Shown here: piece by piece, positions 21,355 through 36,514 of the stretch
Position numbering within the stretch: position 1 is the stretch's first letter
How the letters are laid out: each line of letters opens with the position of its first letter
Source of the DNA: Diphasiastrum complanatum
Taxonomy: Eukaryota; Streptophyta; Lycopodiopsida; Lycopodiales; Lycopodiaceae
Reading direction: 5' to 3'
NCBI GenBank assembly: GCA_029204225.1
Contig: CM055100.1
Span: 3,947,089-4,007,110, forward strand
DNA length: 60,022 bases
Made by a program: the position numbers and the translations under genes
Notes under the pieces: generated by a model
Seen by the model: only the letters and a program-made list of their open reading frames with translations
The model's database searches: none
What the model was told of the DNA's origin: nothing

Positions 21355-23132
21355 AAGGACATACTTGTGATTTGGATGATAATGCTACTAATCATCTTGA
21401 TGCCAAGGATCATGTTAGGATGGAGGAGGAGATTTCAAGTGAAGAAGAACTCAAGGATCCACCTCAAGATGCAAGAACTCCAAGAACTCCAAGAACTCCA
21501 AGAAGATCTACAAGGGCAAGGACCGAGCCATTGAGGCTCACCTATGATGGTCAAGGTGATCAAAGGGAAGGCTCATCATCTTTCACATCTTACACCTTTG
21601 TTACTTCAATATTAGATGAGCCAACATTCTATGAAGATGCTTGTAAATCTAAAAGTTGGATGGATGCTATGCAAGTAGAATATGATGCTCTCATTGAGAA
21701 TCATACTTGGGATTTTGTGGATCTTCCTCAAGGTAAGAAACCTCTTGATTGCAAGTGGGTATTTAGATTGAAGTATAATCAAGATGGATCAATAAGTAAG
21801 CATAAAGCTAGGCTTGTAGCCAAAGTTTTTTTACAGACCAAAGGCATTGATTATGATGAGACTTTTGCTCCTGTGGATAAGCCTGTCACTATCAGGTTGA
21901 TCATTAGTCTTGCTACAACTTTCAATTGGGAGCTTTTCCAACTTGATTTCACAAATGCATTCCTCAATGGTTATTTGGAGGAAGAGATCTACATGAGGCA
22001 ACCCGAGGGATTCATCAAAGCAAAGCATGAAGGAAATGTGTGTTTCTTGAAGAAGAGCCTTTATGGGCTCAGGCAAGCACCTAGAGCATGGTACTCTAGG
22101 CTAAACTCTTTTCTCATTTCCATCAATTTTGAAATGAGTGCCTATGATCCATCATTGTACATAGGATTTCATGATGGCATGATCATTATTCTTGTTTTGT
22201 ATGTAGATGACAATATCTTGAGTGGTAATGGTCTAGATGGAATTAGAGATGTAAAAATTGCTTTAGCAAAAGAGTTTAAGATGGTAGATCTCGGCCTATT
22301 AAGTTTCATTCTTGGGGTAGAGGTTATTAGAGGATGTGATTTTAGCTTCATTTGTCAATCTAAATATGCTACATCCATCCTAGATAGATTTGGAATGAAG
22401 AATTGTAAAGGCATTGAGACACCAATGGAGCAACATGTAAAAGCATCTATTGGCTGTGATGAAGCATCCTTTGAGGACATCACATTATATAGAAGGCTTA
22501 TTGGCTCCTTGATCTATTTAACTATAACTAGACATGATCTTAGTTATAGTGTTGGAAAGTTAAGCCAATTCATGCAAAGTCCTCTAGTTTCACATTGGAC
22601 GATGGCCAAAAGAGTTCTTAGATACATTTCATCTACTAAGAATTTTGGCATTTTGTATAGAGGGACTAATCTTGGCTTAAGAGCCTATAGTGACTCGGAT
22701 TTTCTAGGTGACAAAGTGGATAGAAGATCAACAAGTGCTTTTGCCACCTTTATATGTGATGGAGTAATATCATGGATTTCCAAAAATCAAGATACCATCT
22801 CCTTATCTTCCACAGAATCCGAATACAAGGCCTTGACATCAACATGCAAGGAGGTCTTGTGGCTCAAAAGGCTATTGGTGGAGCTTCATGTCATGGAGGA
22901 GGAGATCCCTATCATCTATTGTGACAACCAATCAGCCCAATCACTTGCAACTAGTCCTACATTCCATGCAAGGAGCAAACACATCGAGATTGCTCATCAT
23001 TTCGTGAGGGAGAAACTGCAAGCCAAAGAGATCAAGCTCCAACATGTGCCATCATGAAGTGGCTTGGCTGATTTGTTTACTGAATCTTTATCTAAAGATT
23101 CATTTGTGAAGCTTAGATCTTCAATTGGAGTG
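21339..23132 (+). pseudogene. Copia B reverse transcriptase and RNase H
   Basis: A 572-residue open frame. It contains a triplicated RTPRTPRTPRRST stretch (three 9-bp AGAACTCCA units), the RT start (WMDAMQVEYDALIENHTWDF), QLDFTNAFLNGYLEEEIYM, LYGLRQAPRAWYSRL and VLYVDDNILSG (catalytic YVDD). RNase H motifs are SDSDFLGDKVDRRSTSA and SLSSTESEYKAL, then HARSKHIEIAHHFVRE. A TGA at 23056 interrupts the tail, which still reads GLADLFTESLSKDSFVKLRS. This is the longest intact RT frame on the plus strand. Confidence 0.88.
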
Positions 23133-23177
23133 ATTGATAAAAGTATTGTGGTTTTCAAGGCTAGATATGAGGAGGAG

Positions 23178-23777
23178 TGTGAAAAATTGCCTACATTGGC
23201 AAATCTAGCCATGTAGAATATTGTACATTTTGTCAATATTTTTTGTTAGTCACTTGAATGGCCAAAGTGCCACTTGTAAATCCACACCTAAAGTAGGTTA
23301 CCATGAGTCAAGAGGAGTGGTTGTGTCCATTTGGTAGTGATTCCTACTTTTTAGGGTCTAGACCATGATTTGTGATGAGATTTGTACCTACCATGCACCT
23401 ACCAAGCATGACTCTTGGATCTAGACTAGGGTTTTCACTTTAGGGCAAGAAAGTTGAGTCTACTTCCTTATTACATGCTGGAGTTTCACCTAACTTTGCA
23501 AAGGAAGTGTCTTTTACTATGTATTCTTATTCTCCATAGTGAGAAGATAGAAACTTTTTGGAGCCTCAAGGAGAAACTCGAGTTTTCTCTCATTGTATAC
23601 TGATAATGATTGATTCCAATGAAATGCTCTGATTGTCTCTACTTGTTTTCTACCAAGCTGCTAAACTAGATCTTGTTTTCTGATGACTAGTATCTGATAG
23701 ATTGTTTAACAAGCACACAATCAACCTTGTGGATCATTCAAAGTTCCATTTATGGTCTTTAGTACTGTACTTTTAAC
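23178..23777 (+). repeat. 3' LTR of B (about 600 bp)
   Basis: Starts TGTGAAAAATTGCC after GGAGGAG. Near identical to 17875-18565 except for a deletion of about 90 bp and scattered changes. The terminal CA is damaged (AAC then TAAAAT). Confidence 0.88.
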
Positions 23778-23830
23778 TAAAATACTGCCATAATCTCTGT
23801 CCTATAGAAAATAAGTGAAACTTTCTTCCT

Positions 23831-23900
23831 CTACGCTTTCTCCCTTACATAGTGGTATTTGATTTCAATATGCTTAGTTCTAGAATGAAATCTTAGATTC
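23831..23900 (-). pseudogene. Copia C RNase H end
   Basis: Minus strand reads FHSRTKHIEIKYHYVREKA, the standard copia RNase H C-terminal motif (HSRTKHIEI.YHFVRE). A stop follows at once, and the rest lies beyond B. Confidence 0.8.
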
Positions 23901-23959
23901 AGTCCCTTCAAATCATAGAACTGGTCTGCAACAAAGATTAGATCTCTACTATTATAGTT

Positions 23960-24175
23960 TTTTTTGTATAATTGGATTGTAGAGTTTGTATGCTTTGTGA
24001 TCAGAAGAATATCCTACAAAAATTGACTTGATGCTAGTGTCATCTAGTTTCTTTCACAATCCATTAGGAACTTGTGAATAAGTAAGGAATCTAAAGACTT
24101 GAAAATGTTCAACAGAGGATTTTGATCCAGTCCAAACCTCATGAGGAGTCTTGTTGTTGAGTTTGTATGTACATT
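23960..24175 (-). pseudogene. Copia C integrase C-terminus
   Basis: Minus strand reads KLNNKTPHEVWTGSKSSVEH, FQVFRFLTYSQVP, KKLDDTSIKSIFVGYSSD and HKAYKLYNP, with one stop. It is followed almost directly by the RNase H end, so the RT has been deleted. Confidence 0.75.
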
Positions 24176-25329
24176 GTAGTGGATACTACTTTTGCCCAAA
24201 AGTGTTTAGGGTGAGGCATGGGTAGCAACATGCTTTTTGCACTCTCTATGAGAGTTCAATTCATCCTTTTAGCAACTCCATTGAACGAAGGTAAGTACCT
24301 TCTTGTAAATTGTTGAAGTATCCCATGTGCCTTGCAAAAGTCCTTGAATTCATTGGATATAAAATCTCCCCTTCATTAGTACATAAAGCTTTAATCTTTC
24401 TTGAAGTCTTAGTTTATGCAAATCCCTCGAGCTACTTGAAGATCTTGAATGATTCAGATTTAATTCTCATAAAATAGTCACAGTCCTTCTAGAAAATTCA
24501 TTAATTTAGAAAATATCTAGCTCCCCTTGTGGAAAAGGTCTACATAGGTCCTCAAATGTTGCTATGAATAAGATATAATAGATCTTTTGAAGGAGTATGG
24601 TTTGTTTCAAATGGAGTTGTAAATTTTTTGCCTATAATGCAACTTTCATAGACCTGAGGAATTGATTCACTATTAGAATGCAGATCTTGAACTATTTTGA
24701 AATTTGACATTTGCTAGATACTTTTATCATTTAAATGCCCTAGTTTGAAATGCAAAAGTAAATTTAGATTTATAGAAGTGGAGCTTGACTATTGGTAAAA
24801 AGTTAATGGCCTAATTTATAGAGGTAGTCACACCTTTTACCAAAAGTTAAAAACCTCTTGGATTTGTCAAAGATAGTGTAGTCTATAGTACTAATTGACC
24901 TTGTGACCCGAATTGCCTACTAATTGAGAGCAAATTTTTAATAAGATTTGGAGCATCAAGAACATTGGATAATAACTTGACATCACCATTCTGAAATTTG
25001 AATTTGACAATACCTTCACCCTTTATACTATGAGAAAGTTGTCACTTAGTTGGACAACCTTGGAATGAGTAAAGGATTTGAAATCTTGAAACTAGTCTTG
25101 ATGGTGTTTCATGTGTCGAGCTGCTCTCAAATGCAAGTACCAAGAGTCGTTATCTTGGAGTTCTTTAGATTTGGCCATAAATGTAGTATCATCTTCCTTT
25201 GCAATTTCCACCTGGATCAGTTTAATGTTGTCAACAATATTGGCTTATTGCTGAAATTGCTTCTCTTCTCATTGTTATATTTGAGGGTTCTTGCAATATT
25301 TCAAAAAAATTATTTTGGTTGAGAAGATG

Positions 25330-26019
25330 ATGATTTCTAATTTGATCTTGGATGCTCCTTGCTCTTCAATTTTGTTGCTTGGTTAGAGTTTGCTAATTAA
25401 TTGGATTTGTATTTTGGATTTCTCCTTGAATATAGAGTTTGAGGTTTTGAGCCTAAATTAGAAGATGATCCGTTTCTTCTTATCTCTTCTTGAAGTAGCA
25501 TAGAGATTACTCTAGTAGAGTGAGACCTTGTTGAGTAGAAATCACCAAGATTCAATTCTCTTATACTGTTGGTAGATTTGATAATAGAGTCATGATAGCC
25601 TCAAAATTGTCTTTGAATAATCTACTGGTAGTTATCTGCATAAGATTTTTGAACTTGTCAAGGTGGGCCAGAATGGAGTCAACTTCAAACCTTCTGAGTG
25701 AAAAGAATTTCTTCCTCATATGAAGCTTGGATGTTACATTTTTGATGTCATAGTGTATAGCCAATATGTCTCAAGCATCATTGGGTGCCTGAGTTGATCT
25801 GAACATCATTAGAATTGAGAGTGATTAGGACACAAGCCTTCTCACCTCTCTGTCTCCACTTGGTAATGACAATTGCATCAATATCTGGCTTGATCTCAAT
25901 GCTTTCAACCATGTCCCATAGTTCTTTTGTAAGACAAACTACCTTTGTCTTGAACTTCTAGAGATGATAGTTGTCTCCATTGGATTTTTAAATGAGAGAT
26001 GAACTAGATTTAGAATCCA
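25330..26019 (-). pseudogene. Copia C gag
   Basis: From about 26019 (MDSKSSSSL) through KVVCLTKELWDMVE, then the open piece 25764-25561 with IHYDIKNVTSKLHMRKKFFS, LDKFKNLMQITTSRL and ALLSNLP-type text, and Ser/Lys-rich remains to about 25330. Many stops and shifts. Confidence 0.6.
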
Positions 26020-26159
26020 TCTTGGAGGGTAGATCTCTGATCAAAAGTAGAGAGTAAGTGTTGTCTTTTGAATGTGCACTTTTAGTTGATGTCTTAAAGG
26101 AAACAAGCCTAATATTTGATTCACTCTGGTATTGAGCAGAAATAGAAAATCCGCTAGGT

Positions 26160-28640
26160 TACTATGTCAAAAATTGGAATAAAATAGAGAGAGTGAAGAT
26201 GGAAATTGTCAATGGAAGAACATGTCCAATGATTTGTAGTGTAGTAGTCAACAAACAAGAAAGATGAAGCAAAAAAATGTAATTGTGTAACAATTGCAAT
26301 GAAAAAGGCAATCAATGATACAAGACATGAACTGAGTAGTTAGATTGGTGATCACAGAAGCCTCCTTGTCGAGCTTCCGAAAAAGTGAGATATTTTGAAT
26401 TGAGAACTATTTCTGAAAAAAAGTGTAATTTTAAAATCCTTAAAGCTATTTTTTTAGTGATAGTGTCAAAAGTATATAAAGTTACTAAAAAATTCATCAA
26501 TCTTAATACAAAATTGGATAGAGCTTTACATTCACACAAAATTAAATATGTGATTCTTTGAAATGAGAAAGATGAAGTTGATATGAGAAAATCAATAAGA
26601 TACATTGCATCCATATTTAAAAGAAAAAGACAAAGATGACATACAAATCCTATTTGGAAATCAAGGATTTTTGAGCTTAGAAATTGTCCAAGATAATAGT
26701 CTCTCATAGAAGTTTCAGAACAACATGTTTTTATTTATATATTCAAAACTAAATTTAAAAAATTTCACTCTTTGTGAGCATCATAAATGTAGTTGTAAGT
26801 TGATCAAACTCTTTTTATCTCTATGCTTTCATTTATGTTTTTTTGATTTGATAGTTTATAACCATCATATCTTTTATAAGGTAAGTATTTTTTTCTTACA
26901 TATTTATATCCATCAAGCATAAGTGAATGGGAGCCAGCACAACCTCTTGCAAGTATAATGAATGTCATTCACTCAGATATCCAAAAGTTACAGTATAAGG
27001 AAATAAGTTCAAAAGAGCTTACAAATAGTGGTATATATATTTTGAATCCAAATATATTTTGGATATGCATGGGAGCAATATTGATAAGCTCGAGCCATTG
27101 GATTACCAAGTTTGAGAGTGATGAATGGTTTACTCTTGACAGTATTGTGTCAGAATCGTTTAGATACAAAATATTATTAGACGTGAAAAATTCAATGAAA
27201 GTAACTATTGGATATAAAAAAATGTCTTGATTAAGTTGATTTTTTTCTTTCATATATTTGTTGATTTTTTTTTTCAAGTGCAATTTTTTTTAGGACACCT
27301 ACTTTATTTGTATGTAAAAATCTATCAAATGATATTCGTTCAGACCTTATGGATAAAGGTTGGGATAATAAGACAAATAGAGACATAAATTGTTGAATAA
27401 AAAAAGTCTTCAAAGACCTTCCATAATTTATCATATGGAAAAACAAATGCTTAGTCTTACATTCAATTAGAAGGGATGGAAAAAAGTGTTGTGACTTGGA
27501 TACTGCTAGATTACGACCTTGAAACGGATTGTCACAAAAATTAAAAGTGGTTAATATTATATACAATGAAGAAGTTCTAACTATGATTGAAGTGGAAGAG
27601 CATTGGAGCTTTTATTACATCATAACAAAAATTATTCTATTGCACAATGGTTTTATACTTCACTACTTTAGATTTATCATCAATGAAAAGCTGATAAGGA
27701 TTTAATACTTATATTTTGTTTACTCACTATAAAATAGACTACCATTAGAAATAAACATGTATGCAATGAATATGTACAATGATTTTCTTATAATTAAGAA
27801 ACAGATAGGAGCTGATAATAGATTGCAAGAATCTTCCTACAACAATTAATACTGTAGTTAAAATTCTTGGAAATCAATGTATAAGCTCTGGATTCTATTT
27901 CAATAAAATAGTCTTAAGATGGGCTTTAATAGAACTATACAAATGATTATGTGTAGAAATGTATTTCGATATTATTATATTTCTACCTATACTTGACTAC
28001 CTATGCACCAAGACTTGGACTTTGACTTCTAATTTGAACTTAATCAACTTAGACTTTGGGCCTTTTTTGCAATATTTTATTTACATGGCCCAAGTCTAGT
28101 TTATTCCATAACAATATTTACATGTGCTCACTGGGCTACGAGTTTACGCATGCGGATGCCACGGCCCCTTGCACCTAATTTATTTATGTACAAGAATTAC
28201 CCTCAACAAGGATCTTCTCCAAGCATGGAAGGAACCAATGGCATAGGTGCTAGGGGGATGGTGGAATTCTCTTCATGGTGTTTGGAAATGGATTTAATTC
28301 AAGGAGGTGCTTTCATGGATATGGTGATAGTGCATCATCATCAATTTTATTGGTTGGTTTTTAGAGTTGCAAATGATGTATTTATTGAGCCCTTGAAGTC
28401 ATTTATAGTTTTTCATAGTTGAATCAAGCTATTTTTGAAGAGAAGTGTAATATGGCAAAATATAGTTTGATAAAGCCAAATTTATTTACATAATGTCATT
28501 TCACATGTGTGGAGCTTGTTCCCATGTGTGAAGCATAAGCATACCACCTTGTACATAATCTCAAGAGCCATTAAGTCAAAAGTCAAGTTTTCCAAGTTAG
28601 AATGCATTTTTCTCAATTCTAGGTTTTCTAGACAGTAGGC
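26160..28640. other. AT-rich interval, no supported gene
   Basis: Reading frames at 26707-26312 (-), 26958-27230 (+), 27566-27231 (-) and 28150-28422 (+) have no family resemblance and no splice-consistent extension that I could find. The stretch around 27950-28150 has the look of an old LTR, without a defined end. Confidence 0.4.
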
Positions 28641-28642
28641 CA

Positions 28643-29610
28643 AAATGGGATAAAATGATGGCCCATAATCGTCATTTAAGTCAATTAAAATGACGGTTTT
28701 GAAGGTCGTCATTTAATCCATGTCCTTATTTTTAATTGCTAAAGTGACGGCCAAAAACCGTCATTTAGGCCAACTTAAATGACGACTAACAAAAGCCATC
28801 ATTTAAATTGAAAAAAATAATCTTTAAAAACTGACAACTAAAAACTGTCATTTATACCATTTTGAATGATAGCCAAAAACCGTCATTTAAGTCATTTTAA
28901 ATGACGGTTTGGAAGTCGTCATTCATCCATGTCCTTAAAACCAATGGCTCAAATGACGGCCAAAGGCCATCATTTAAGTTGGCATAACGGTCAATAAAAG
29001 CTCTCATTTAATTTGAAAAAGACATTTTTTTAAAATGACAACTAAAAACTGTCATTTAAAGCACCCTAAATGACAGTAAAAAACTGTCATATAAGTCAAT
29101 TTAAATGGCAATTTTGGAGGTCGCATCCATGTCCTTACAACCAACGGTTGAAATGATGGCCAAAACCATCATCTAAGCTAGCGTAAATGATGGTCAATAA
29201 AAGCCACCATTAAATTTGAAAAAATGGTTTAAAAAATGACAACTAAAAACCCTCATTTAAACCATGTCAAATGACAACCAAAAACCATTATTTGAATCAT
29301 CTTAAATGACGACTATTCAAAACCATCATTTTGTTTCATTTAAAAAAAACTAATAGCACTATACTCATACTAAAAGATAGCCACAAACTGTCATATTAGT
29401 TGGCTTCGATGATGACAATAAAAGCCGTCCTTTTATTTTTGCTAAAATGGATAATAAATGACAATAGTAAAAGGCCATTTAACTCATTTAAAACCATCAT
29501 TTAATTCAAAATATTTCTTCGTAAATGACGAGTAAAAGCCCTCTTTTAACCACATTAAATGATAGCAAAAATTGTCGAATAGGTTGGCCTAAATGATGGC
29601 AAAAAGAATA
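28643..29610. repeat. Array of short palindromes ATGACGG...CCGTCAT
   Basis: Roughly every 30-60 bp there is AAATGACGG or its diverged form (AAATGATGG, AAATGACAA), then a short A-rich spacer and CCGTCATTTA. Examples lie at 28690, 28742, 28780, 28866, 28903, 28950 and 29050. Dense inverted motifs of this kind are typical of subterminal regions of CACTA (En/Spm-type) transposons, where they bind the element's own protein. I found no CACTA terminus or TNP-type transposase, so the class is inferred. Confidence 0.6.
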
Positions 29611-30399
<789 letters not shown>

Positions 30400-30404
30400 G
30401 ATTC

Positions 30405-32000
30405 CTGGTAATTACCGCACATATTGATGAGTTAGAGCGAGTCATCTCACAGTGTGGCGGGGGTGGCTGTAGACTTGGCACCATTCTGATTGCTATTCTC
30501 CTTTATGCGGATGATGTTGTACTAGTATCCCCGACTAGAGAGGGTTTGCAGAGGCAGTTGTATTGTTTACAGAGATTTTGTACTAGATGGGGGTTGGGGG
30601 TGAACACTGCGAAGAGCAAGGTTATGGTCTTCAGCACTTCTTGAGCCTTCATGTAGCACCGGGAGCTCATCCTAGATGGACAAGCCTTAGAGGTAGTTTC
30701 CTCTTATACCTATTTGGGGATACTCTTTTCTGGTCCTACCTTCAGCATGTGGCAGGCTGCCACCACCCGACTTGCGAAAGGGCATTTCTCTCTTGTTCAA
30801 CTTGAGCGGTTATGTTTCAGGAAGCTCATCCGAGATGCTCACAGTAAGTGTAGACTCTTTGATACTATTGTCACCCCCACAGCCTTATATGCAGCAGAGA
30901 CATGGTGTACTAGCATCCCTTCATCACTTTGGGCCAGCATTTCACAATTGTAGACTACCATGTTAGCTCGTATGATTCGGGCAAAGCCCTCGGTTCCACA
31001 TGAGATCCTTTTTGTAGAGTTTGTCGTTCCACCCATTCAGATATATGTCGTGTTCCAGCTTATCACATACATTCAGAGAATCCAAGCTCTGCCCGATGAG
31101 AATATGAGATATACACAGACAACACTTGTTTTCTCACACTTTTTTCATGACCAGGGTTATCGACTATCGTGGTTCTCTCAGGCATCCCAGTTCCTCCTTG
31201 AGTCATTCGGTATCTCCATTATAGAGCTTCCCTCCGGTACTCATCAGTATATCAAGCGCATCTTATATCGGGCATATCTCGACCGTACTTGGGGGCGACA
31301 ACTTTGGGTTAAACTCGGCTACTACTGGACTCATTTTATTGAGCTTGACATAGCAGGGTTCCCAGTCTTACCGCATTATTTGGACTCGAGACTATCACAT
31401 TGCCTCAGATTTACATTGGGACAGCTCCGCGTATCATCACATCAGTTGGCTATTGAGACTGGTAGATTCTAGGGTAAATTGAGAGAGGAGCAGATTTGCT
31501 AGTTATGCTCTTTAGAGGAGGTGGAGTCAGAAGGGCACTTTATCTTTAGGTGCCCGATATATTAGAGATCAGAGGACGATACCACTGTTTGTTTCGAGAC
31601 ACACCTGTCACCTTACGATCGCTCATAGCTTATGAGGATTCCTAATGCACGACACTCATGATACGAGAGATGTTTATACTATGACATGATCTGTATCAGA
31701 CAACCTAGCCAAGTCAGGTTTCTCAACCTCAGATCACTTCTTTCTTTTCCAGGAGGAGAGGACGATTTAATGATGGTGACGACGACGACGACGATGATGA
31801 TCTACTTGCCCACACAGACCAAAGATAACATCCCACACATACTCATGTTGCAGCATGAGCTACTCAACGTATCACGAGGAGACCTCTCAGACGACGTCAG
31901 AGACCACCAATGGCCCTGCATGCCGCAGGCCGTATTAGATCCTTCTATAGCATCAGCACCAGCAGGACAAGACTAGATGATAGCGTCATACCTCACTCAT
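30405..32000 (+). mobile_element. 5'-truncated LINE (non-LTR retrotransposon)
   Basis: Begins inside the reverse transcriptase: IDELERVISQCGGGGCRLGT then ILLYADDVVLVSPTREGLQ (catalytic YADD) and GLGVNTAKSKVMVF. Frameshifts join to TYLGILFSGPTFSMWQAAT, VTPTALYAAETWC and MLARMIRAKPSVPHEILFVE. A long piece (30960-31472) follows, then the C-terminal zinc element QIC.LCSLEEVESEGHFIFRCP, typical of the RT-associated zinc finger in plant LINEs. A last open piece runs 31686-31976. No poly(A) was found; the 3' side runs towards a second microsatellite. Confidence 0.8.
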
Positions 32001-32201
32001 GACTGTTAGCTATATACATGCTCCCACTTGTTTCTTATAGCATCACATCTATTTCAGTTTAGCATTAGCTCTAGACTTGCTACTTTTGTCACTGTTTTGG
32101 AGACATTTCATACGCTCCTATGGTTACCACATACTTGACATGTACATTTACTAGTCTTATATGCCTTCTGGCATGGAAAAGCTTTCTTGCTTTCTTTCTT
32201 T

Positions 32202-33857
<1,656 letters not shown>

Positions 33858-35680
33858 TGTTATGGCCATATTCGGTTAAGGATGATGCACCCTTGGCGGC
33901 CGTGAGAATAGGCAGATTGAATGGGAACAAATATGTTGCAGCCATGAAACGTGTTGTTTCCAGTCAGTGATGGCTGTGACATTTGTTGCTAGCGCGATGG
34001 TAAATTGTGGTGTAGTAGCCAAGCATGAAAAAGGACGTGATCATGTTCTTGCTTGTTCTCTCTTTCTGTATATATCTCTCTCTCTTTCTCTATGGTTGAT
34101 GGCTAGGCTGTCAAAATTGTATAGAGGAAGCCGGCCCTAAACTTTTTCTCTTTGGAAAAAATAGGGTTTGTTTTTGTGGATTCATGGCCTTGTGTAAACT
34201 TTACTTTTAGGGCTTTTGGCATGCATATGTAAGGTTGAATGGAGTCTGATGACAATTTGCAATTCTGTAATTGTATGGATTGTTGCATGACAGTTATCCA
34301 AGGATTGAGTTGGGTTTGACGGTTGTAACTTAAAAGGTTGATTCTCCAAATTAATCCAAAAATTTTAAGTTATTAGCACCCTGGTAGTAGGAGCTTAGGT
34401 TTCTTGGTGCTCGTTTGTTGAAGTATAACCTTGGTCTTTGTATATTGTTTTTCTGTTATGGTTAGAAGAAAAATGGATTTTCTTTCTCCATGGACAATTT
34501 GCATGTCATACGCTCTTAATAACTTGGCATTCGGCTTTCAACAATGCAAGCCCAGATTTTGTGGAACTTGAGTACCATTATTCGTGGTCAAGCAATATTA
34601 ATCGGTTTCCGTTAGGAATTTTTTTGAAGCCGATCTTGATGAAATGAAGTAGTGGTGCAGTTTTCAGGCATATAACCGGTATAGGAATTCGATTTCTTGG
34701 TATTATGCATTTTAAACCATTTAACTCTAGAGTATTGATACTCTCGGTACATAGAGTTAAATTGTGTTTAATTTTTTTTCCTTTTCAAATCAGTAGAACA
34801 TCGATTAGTTGGTTATTGTGATTTTTGATGATTTTTCTATCATTAAAATTGAACAAACCAAAGCTTTTGAAATACTTGTTAAATATTTAATGGAATAAAT
34901 TTCATAGTATTTGGAAGTAATTCTTTATTCGACAAAATTATTTGTAGTGAATACATGATAGAAAGTACCCGAATCCAAATATTATGAATTTTTCATTAAT
35001 TACAGATAATTTTAATGAAGTAATTCTTAAGCCAGTAAGTGAAAATGGAGAACAGTCCAATTTTATTGGAAAATTGTAATAATAGGAATTAATAAAAAAA
35101 ACTGATTTCATTTCTAGTTAAATCCTATGGTGAATTATATTCAAAAGATCAGACTAGTAGTGATTTTTACTAGTAGTTGATTTTTGTATAACAGTAATTC
35201 AGCCCAGGTAGAAGATAGAAATGAAATGGTTTCAGATTTTTTCCTACATTAATTAATTCTATAACATTTACTAATGTCATTACATCCTTAGCTAAAATAG
35301 ATTTTCAGGGAACTGAAAATTATGAGGGGAGAAGAGTGGACATCAAAGGTAGTAACTATTCGAAAAATGTATTTCGTAGTTAGGATTTTAAATAAATCCC
35401 CGTAAATAATTGCTTAATACCGATTATTAATATCCAGGATAGAATTCAATCAGTTGAATTTGTAACTGATATCTTTGTAACCATTGAGTTATCCTCAATT
35501 TTGGATGTCAATTGTGATGTTAGAAGTGGAATCTGATACATGGATTACATTGGATCTGTTAGTTGATAGAAGCTTGTCCCTATATTTGATGCATCAGTAG
35601 GGGTTTGAAGCTTATCATTAATCAGAAATGATTAGGATGTAATATTTAATCTGAAGGCGATTCGCGCTACGATATCCCAC
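33858..35680 (+). other. Degenerate LTR-like sequence, no gene
   Basis: Starts TGTTATGGCCATATTCG, the same box that follows a polypurine tract at 41882. The rest is AT-rich without frames. It may be the 5' LTR and leader of an old LTR element interrupted by copia E, but its sequence after about 25 bp does not match the 41.9 kb copy. Confidence 0.35.
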
Positions 35681-36514
35681 TGATGGGGATTTGTGAATTC
35701 TTTGCGAATGAAACATGATCACTTGATGCGAACACTGTGCGATGAATTCGGATGGAGTTCAGATTTGATTGTTGAAAAATGCCGGCTATATCATTCCTAC
35801 AATCCTCCAGAATGAAGACAGACACTTCTGACCTACGTCTTAAGTTAATTCAGCATTCAACAAGATTGAATCTATGTGCGGAATAGATAAACAAGCAAAT
35901 GAGATGCACGAACAATAAGCACACAATAATTCAATCGAGATTAGACAATTTGAATGATATGTGCATAACAACTACAACATCATCTATTGATCCTCCTTTT
36001 GTTTAAGCCTTTTGTGACAAACCCACACAGCGCATTGGCATGAGAGAAGCGGTGTTCTGCCACGAACATCGTTTCGCTTACTAGCGGACTTTTTGGATCT
36101 CTATGGATCCTGCTTGCAATGTCTCGCTCTCTGGCGGACTTCTCTATTCTGTATTTTCTTTGTTTCTTCTTGTATATCTTTAGTGCATCTAGCAACTACA
36201 TATGTTCAGAGCAATATCTTGATTAGATAGATTAAGCAATCTAAGACTAATCACAGATTACCAGATTGTCAGATTAGGCACATCCTAACGTTCTTGTGCT
36301 GATGTCACCATATCATATAAGGAGACTGTATTTCACGATACTTGTTTGATCTTCCTGGTCCTTTCGTTTCGCGAATATTTTTGTTTCGCGTCGTTTGACC
36401 TTCTCTTGTTGTTCGTGTTGTTCGCGAACATTTCGTCTGCGAGTTTTTGATTTTCGTCAGGTTGGGAGTGGAGAGCTAGCAGAGCTTTGGTAATAGAAAC
36501 ACTTTGTTTCTTCA
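35681..36514 (-). repeat. LTR of copia E (834 bp)
   Basis: Minus-strand start TGAAGAAACAAAGTG, as in F. It shares ATCATTCCTACAATCCTCCA and other blocks with 11708-12652 but is clearly more diverged. Confidence 0.8.

Larger units (their letters stand above)
17875..23777 (+). mobile_element. Copia element B, full structure, inactivated, nested in C
   Basis: 5' LTR, PBS, gag, protease, integrase, RT, RNase H, polypurine tract (GGAGGAG) and 3' LTR are all present. Left flank GTCTA (17870-17874) fits a 5-bp duplication whose right copy has lost a few bases at the 3' junction. The three clustered stops in gag, one before the integrase and one frameshift make it non-functional. Confidence 0.9.
17641..26160 (-). 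mobile_element. Copia element C (minus strand), degenerate, split by B
   Basis: Minus-strand order: gag from about 26019, integrase C-terminus at 24175-23960, RNase H end at 23900-23831, then the B insertion, then DYFFKAISKDN at 17874-17815, a polypurine stretch AAGGGAGAG and an LTR start TGTTGGATTTCAAAG at 17771. Most of the RT and the integrase core are deleted. The protein reading is restored across B (ATT TTA GAC TAC), showing that B entered C. The 5' LTR was not found. Confidence 0.65.

Noticed and set aside
27231-27566. Minus-strand 111-residue frame in the AT-rich interval
   Set aside because: Composition typical of chance frames in AT-rich DNA; no motif and no splice-consistent neighbour.
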